Source: Armillaria gallica
Lineage: Eukaryota; Basidiomycota; Agaricomycetes; Agaricales; Physalacriaceae
DNA length: 64,000 bases
Reading direction: 5' to 3'
Assembly: GCA_037576215.1 (NCBI GenBank)
Contig: JBANDB010000014.1
Coordinates: 558,001 to 622,000 of the forward strand
Position numbers and translations under genes: made by a program
Shown: in pieces, positions 58,838-64,000 of the stretch
Numbering within the stretch: position 1 is the stretch's first letter
Layout of the letters: every line of letters begins with the position of its first letter
Notes under the pieces: model-generated
Database searches by the model: none
The model's input: only the letters and a program-made list of their open reading frames with translations
Told to the model about the DNA's origin: nothing

Positions 58838-59845
58838 ATGTCAACAGACACCAAAATTCGCTCTACCAAGCTCAAATTTAAAGGCGACAAAACCAAGAAG
58901 AAACGAAAAAGAGATGCTGATGATGAAGGTCGGGCGAGCAGTAGCCGGCACAAGGAGGACGACAAGGATCCTGACACTTGGGTATTCCCTGAAAATGCCA
59001 TCGAAATTCGTGGTCCTACATTCATGATTCACCCCTCGACCCTTCTCCAATATCTATCAATTTCAACTCCACCACCAACCGTGTCGTCTTGCACGTCCTA
59101 GACAAGGAGAAATCGGAAGATGATGATGAACCAGTCCCAAGTCTTCTCGAGCGCACGCCGACGGATGTTTCCCAGGTATGGGTCATCACTCGCGTTGCAG
59201 GCTCTCCGACCATCAATCTGCGAACAGGTACAGGCGAAGGCAAGTTCCTCTCTTGCGACATGCATGGCATCGTCACCTCGGACCGAGACGCCCGGGGTCC
59301 GCAGGAGGAATGGACGCCTGTGCTTATGCCAGACGGGATGGTGGCCTTCCAGAATGTCTACGAGAAGTACTTGAGCATCGACGAGGTCGCTGGAGGTGCC
59401 CTGCAGTTGCGTGGAGATAGCGAAGAAGTGGGTTTCAAAGAGCGGTTTTGGATCAAGATACAGAACAAGTACAAGAAGGAGGCCAACGAGGAAGAGAAGA
59501 AGAAAAAGAGGGTCTCTCGGTCCCTCCTACAATTGACGAGCCTGGCTCCAAGTGAGTGAATTTCTGCCGCTGGTTTCCTGGACTAATGATTGTCATGTAG
59601 TCGGATGTTCCAGGCGTGGGGTGCTGGGCGGAGTGTTACCTCCAAAGAAGATAAGAAAGAGGTGCTCTTCAAGGTTCAGTCATGAGTAATGCTCGTATTG
59701 ACATTCTTTGTAGCTGAAGCGTGCTCGTAAGGAAGGTCGTTTGGCTGAAGCCATGTTGGACCGACGGGCTAAGCTGAAGAGGTGTGTTCCCGACTTTGTC
59801 CTATCACTGCGTTTCTCACGTACTTTTAGTGATAGATTTTGTTGA
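58838..59845 (+). CDS. FRG1: FRG1-like protein, one apparent frame break
   Basis: Nuclear/nucleolar actin-bundling protein linked to RNA processing, with a fascin-like trefoil fold. Start MSTDTKIRSTKLKFKGDKTK then a basic run KKKRKRDADDEG, the hallmark N-terminus of the family. PDTWVFPENAIEIRGPTFMI HPS is followed, one base out of frame (near 59036), by DPSPISINFNSTTNRVVLHV and LDKEKSEDDDEPVPSLLERT. It goes on TDVSQVWVITRVAGSPTINL, GEGKFLSCDMHGIVTSDRDA, WTPVLMPDGMVAFQNVYEKY. Three small 3' exons give FQAWGAGRSVTSKEDKKE, LKRARKEGRLAEAMLDRRAK and SDRFC with stop at 59843. The conserved text on both sides of the break abuts, so a missing base (in CCCCTCGACCC) is more likely than an intron. Confidence 0.88.
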
Positions 59846-60048
59846 ATGTATTATAAGTACATGTATATACGTTCTCCGGTATGTAACAGAAGCCTGAACA
59901 TGCCGTGCTATTCCATCTTATTTTATCGCCGTCGCACCTAAGAAGTTTCTGGTTACGATAAGCGCAGATCGCGAGCATGTGATGTTTGTTGAATTTTTGC
60001 CTTCCCTCACTCTCTTTCTCAGGCCGTCACGTTCGATTCTTGCTCGCA

Positions 60049-62216
60049 ATGGAATCGTCGTGAGCTTCGTGTTGTTATTCTGTTTGCTCTACTGACGCAC
60101 CAGTTTACAGTATAAAGATCCCCAGACCTCCCAACTTAACACCCAAGACGCCGATATGTGAGCTGCTTCATTACTTGGAACCAGTGGGCATCGGCAAGTT
60201 GGAGTTCGAAAACCTCAAGGTAGCCTTTACATCCTCTTATTGGCTTCACTCATATGTTACAGGCATATATACGCATATCATCATTTCAATCATGTCTTTG
60301 GGGTCTCATTCCATTAAAGCTCCGAAACGAACAACCGCCGCATGCTTGGCGGGAGTTTGAGGCAGCTGTATGTCATGCTGATACAATACATACTTGTCTT
60401 GAATAATAGGTTTTACAAGGTTCTTCAAAAATACCCCCGTCTTCACAAGTTCGAGCAGGCTTGGCCCATCGAGACCTATTTCGATATGTGGGTTCGTAAC
60501 GACAAATGGAAGAGGGCACGTCGTAATAACACCAAAAGTAAAAATGGAGACCGAACGCCATGGCGAGGCGACAGCGAACCCACCGCCAAAAAAATTAAAC
60601 TAGAAAAGGAGCGCACCTTCCTTAGGCCGTACAGGACGCGCTCGGTGCTAGGAGATATTTGCAATGTGAGTACTAGGATAATCGATGATTTTTTCGGCTT
60701 ATCATACGAACTCTGTCAGATCAACCACAGTCAAGCACTGTCACCCCTCGACGTAAACAGGCACCGAAGTGCAACATCGTTGGCCCTGCATTCAAATGGC
60801 GCAGTACCTTCTGTATTCATTCAGGGCCCCCCTGGCCAAGTATCATTCCAGCCACCCGCCACGTTTCCATTTGCGCGCGCAAGCACAATCGACTGCTTTC
60901 AAGTTGGTCCTCGTCCCCAATCTGTAATTCCTGCTCAACTCCCCAGTGGCACCACCGCGTCTGCACATCTGCCTGCCGCCGCTCCTGCCAGCAACATTTC
61001 TCAGACCTCGACGCCAGTACTGGATACAGGCGGGAATAACAGTAGCGAGCCAACTCGTCCTTTGGTAACCAGCAGCGCGGTTGAGCACAGCGAATCCTTT
61101 CCACACTCCCCAGAAGCTTGCCTCACATGCGGTGCCCAACCTGAAGCAAACGAAGTCTACGTCCGCGAATTGATATCGTTCTTCGATGCCGACAGGGAGA
61201 ACAACCTACTCTCCATTCTGAAGATGGCGGGGATCTTTACCAGTCACCACCTCCACTTGCTGATCCAGATGAGCAGGGAAGAGCGAGATGGGTTCTTCCG
61301 TCTTCTATCTCCTGGGTACCTTAATGAAGTCACCGCGATGAATCTGAAGAAAAGGCTGGAAGAATATACACAACGATCGGTGTCATCCAAATCGAGCTCG
61401 CCAGGCGCGATACCCGAGCCATCTGAAGATGTTAAAGACGAGCTCGTAGATCGAACATGTTTGCCCGACCGGTTCGCTCAGGTCATGCAGATATCTAGAG
61501 ACAAGTACGATGAGCTTGTTGTGAGTATCTGTTACTCCAGTTGGTCTGCATCTTGACCTGACATGTTACTTGTAGAAGACCATCTCCGTTTGTTTTAAGC
61601 GGATCGTCACAGAAAACCCTGGTGGTAGTTATTTCCATGAAATTACGGAAGAAAAATGGGGTAGCTTCGTTTCTAAGGTATGCCACGCACCGACATATGG
61701 GAGAAATCAGGATACTTCTCTTTGTATCCTAGGTATCCCAAGCGCATCCATTTTTAACGCATTACGCAAATTCATGGCCCCTCGAGGTCTATATCAGGAG
61801 TCAAATGAAAGAGACTAGTACACCCCCACAAGTAGCCCTCATTTTCCGTCCTCTGTTCCAGTGTTCCATCTCTGACTGTTTGCCTCTAGATGTCGGGAAA
61901 GCCCAAATTTTCATCCTCTTTTCAGGACAAGGTCTTACAGATCTTCACATGCCCTGGTCGTCAGCACATGATTCCGGGCTTCAGCAGTTATCCCATTCCT
62001 ACAATGCTCCAGCATCATTTCCGCATACTCCACACGGAGGAGCTCATTCCTGCTGCATTGCTAATCGGAATACGAAGCAATGAAGACTTTGTGAGGATGA
62101 TTGAGATGGACGATGAGTCTGTTGAGACACTCCTTATCAATACGAAGTCGGTGAAGCTGTCCTTACTGCATCGCTACTTGTTGCAGATAGCTTTTAAGAA
62201 AACCGTAGTCCCGTAA
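60049..62216 (+). CDS. Orphan multi-exon protein, basidiomycete type
   Basis: A tiny first exon (ATGGAATCGTC at 60049) joins after GTGAGC...TTTACAG to IKIPRPPNLTPKTPICELLH and YLEPVGIGKLEFENLK. More exons read WREFEAAVCHADTIHTCLE and NRFYKVLQKYPRLHKFEQAW then PIETYFDMWVRNDKWKRARR, a basic nuclear-type segment (TAKKIKLEKERTFLRPYRTR) and a Ser/Pro/Ala-rich linker. The second half has ELISFFDADRENNLLSILKM then AGIFTSHHLHLLIQMSREER, and the last exon MSGKPKFSSSFQDKVLQIFT to LLQIAFKKTVVP. The two helical blocks (61150-61340 and 62040-62200) look like repeats of one small helical domain (...HHLHLLIQMSREERDGFF and ...IRSNEDFVRMIEMDDESVE). A nuclear role is suggested only by the basic motifs. Confidence 0.65.
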
Positions 62217-62536
62217 TCGTTTTTCTCTTCGTCTCTTACATAAATACATGAATCTATTCAAACATTTCGTACAGTTGTGGTATCCGATGACATCATTATT
62301 GAAGACTGTAGGCACATGTGGGTCCAGGCCCCTTCTTGCCACTGGCGCTAAGAGAACTGAAGGGAAGAGGAGGAAGAGGTAATCCAGTGACATGATAGCA
62401 ATCTCTTTTTCACCGTTGCCTGAAACTGAAAGGTGGAACAAGTAGGCTAACCGTTTCGTTATTACAACAGTACATACGCACGACTTCCTAGTATAGGTAT
62501 AGAAATGTATAATAAAGTTCCAAAAAGAAGCCCAGA
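62217..62536. other. Intergenic between convergent genes
   Basis: 3' flanks of the orphan and the SFC1 carrier. No gene seen. Confidence 0.5.
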
Positions 62537-63720
62537 CTACTCTGCATAGGTATCGTCCTCATACACTGTGGGATTAATCCGCTCAATCACCGAGCTAACT
62601 CTCTCATATACCGCAAACACGATCGCCTGACCAGGAGCCACGCGTAAAATACGCGGAGTTATACCCTTGTAGAACGATCTCACTCCCTCAGCTCTCCACA
62701 TGTCCTCAGCGATACCGTAGATGCGACGGAACGCCGATTGACCAGGAACAGCGGTGCTTTTCTGCAGACCTGTTGTGCAATAGGATTAGCTCTTGCATGG
62801 GAGAACAAAATGCGTCGACTTACGAGTTTTTATGGTGTCTATAGGTGCATTCGACATAGGACCGGCGGCGCCAGAAATGAGACCAATAATCATGTGCTGG
62901 TAGGAAGGGAGCTCAGGAAGATCAGGTTGCCACTGCTGAACCGCCTTCTTCAACTCCTGGTACACGGTGAAGTTGGCTCCCTGGTTCGTCGCTTGTCGAA
63001 GAGCAGTAAGAGAAACACCGCGATATAATGCGGAAAAGCCTTCTTCTCGCACAATAGTATATACTGCATGAGCGGCATTTCGGTACCGCGGAGTCTCCAG
63101 AGGATCTGCCAAGGAGTGTTGTTGAGCCTGTAAGCGGATCTTCACTACCTCCATAGGCGTTACGACAGCGACAGCCTCCGTAGTTCCAGCGCCAAGACCA
63201 GCTATCGGAAGAAGTTCGTCAGAGACAGTACTCGGGAATACTAATCGGAGGATCGCATACCAAGGAAGATGTTCCCGAGGCTCGTCTTCCCCGTCTCCTT
63301 GTCCGCCAGCCAGCCTTTGTAAGCCTCGAAACTAGCGAACCGGATGGCCATTTTTGGGACGATGCCCGACAAAACAGCGCCCAGACCCTTGTACAGAGCC
63401 AAAGGGGTTTCCCGGCGTACGATGTACGTGCCAGTTGCGAAGAAACCTCTTGGTTTCGTCTGGCTCATTCATGAGCACGATGCACAGCTGGCACGCGACA
63501 ACGAGACTCACCCCTGGTGTACGCCCAGACTTGGACAGCTGCATCCGGACCTTTATGGTGTCCAAAGGTTGACATGTTAGCTGTAAAGGGAGTAGCCTAG
63601 TGAGCACGTCGCGTGATACAATGGAAAGATGGCCTGTACCGCTTCACAAGCACCTGCTATACCGCCTGCAGTGATGTGGGTTGCAAAGCCGACGGGCTTC
63701 TTGTTACCGTTTCGAGACAT
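62537..63720 (-). CDS. SFC1: Mitochondrial succinate/fumarate carrier (SFC1/ACR1 type)
   Basis: Inner-membrane antiporter exchanging cytosolic succinate for mitochondrial fumarate, needed for growth on C2 compounds. Exon 1 (63720): MSRNGNKKPVGFATHITAGG then IAGACEA. Three signature motifs follow in order: TCQPLDTIKVRMQLSKSG, VTPMEVVKIRLQAQQHSLAD and NAPIDTIKTR. Between them are GTYIVRRETPLALYKGLGAV, LSGIVPKMAIRFASFEAYKG, YTIVREEGFSALYRGVSLTA and LRQATNQGANFTVYQELKKA. The C-terminal exon has RRIYGIAEDMWRAEGVRSFY, KGITPRILRVAPGQAIVFAV and ends YEDDTYAE. The ANFTVYQELK segment fits SFC1 members rather than citrate carriers. About five exons, intact. Confidence 0.92.
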
Positions 63721-64000
63721 GATACTGGGAAAGGCGGGATGGTCGAGCTCGTCGTGGCTGGCGGTGAAGAGAAAGGCAAGGACGAAGGAAGGCGGTACTT
63801 AGGGGTGTATGGACGAGTTTCAACATGTGACTGGAGAGGCGACCTATATAGACAGGCATACTTTGGTTCCGTGCGGGCCTCCGAGTTGTTGTCGCTGTCC
63901 ATAATCAAGAGTGCGGGGTCCGGGGAAATCACAATCTTCCGGTTCACCCCGTTGCCGGATTGCCGGTGCCGACCTCCACTTTGTTTTTTGACGCGTTAGC
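63721..64000. other. Upstream region of SFC1, window end
   Basis: Non-coding as far as can be seen; open frames on both strands overlap and lack recognisable content. Confidence 0.5.

Noticed and set aside
63613..63999. Plus-strand open frame at the window end
   Set aside because: Overlaps exon 1 of SFC1 antisense and has no recognisable content.
1..64000. tRNA, rRNA, snoRNA or CRISPR
   Set aside because: No tRNA-like A/B boxes with cloverleaf, no conserved rRNA text and no regularly spaced repeats were found by eye; a tRNAscan-SE and Infernal run would settle it.

Overview
The window is nuclear DNA of a filamentous basidiomycete, probably an Agaricomycete. Genes lie close together on both strands and are broken by many short introns (about 45-75 nt, GT..AG). 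Several families are typical of mushroom-forming fungi: an NRPS-like A-T-reductase, a DUF6535 membrane protein, a BTB/POZ protein with fungal C-terminal layout, seven-helix orphan membrane proteins and F-box-like paralogues. I see no rRNA, tRNA, CRISPR or viral gene. Species cannot be named from the sequence alone. CDS coordinates below are gene spans from start to stop with introns included.

Left part (1-28 kb) is mostly conserved housekeeping genes: OGG1 DNA glycosylase (cut by the left edge), NPR2 (TORC1/GATOR1 regulator), N-myristoyltransferase, UFD1 (Cdc48 cofactor), CCT4 chaperonin, a mitochondrial carrier, an RRN6-like RNA polymerase I factor and mitochondrial ribosomal protein L3. Between them are accessory genes: a BAHD/condensation-like acyltransferase, a FAD monooxygenase, two F-box-like paralogues plus a decayed third copy, and a multi-exon NRPS-like adenylate-forming reductase.

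Middle (28-43 kb) is the plastic part. A 330-bp foldback element lies upstream of the NRPS-like gene. An LRR-like orphan and a membrane-anchored Smr-like protein follow. Then comes a tandem segmental duplication (33.17-36.66 kb and 36.66-41.71 kb). Each copy carries a seven-helix membrane protein and a small two-exon gene decayed in different exons. The right copy holds an extra 1.57 kb with a broken methyltransferase. The duplication breakpoint lies in the 3' end of an epoxide hydrolase gene.

Right part (43-64 kb) has RCL1 (18S rRNA processing) divergent from UBA3 (NEDD8 E1), ribosomal protein L26, a new-looking tail-anchored acidic protein, a DUF6535 pseudogene, a SIRT5-type sirtuin divergent from FRG1, an unrecognised multi-exon protein and the succinate/fumarate carrier. 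Many genes between 43.9 and 59.1 kb (BTB, RCL1, DUF6535, sirtuin, FRG1) carry single-base frame breaks that introns do not explain. Their clustering suggests either local sequence error or real decay, and this should be settled before any of them is called a pseudogene.
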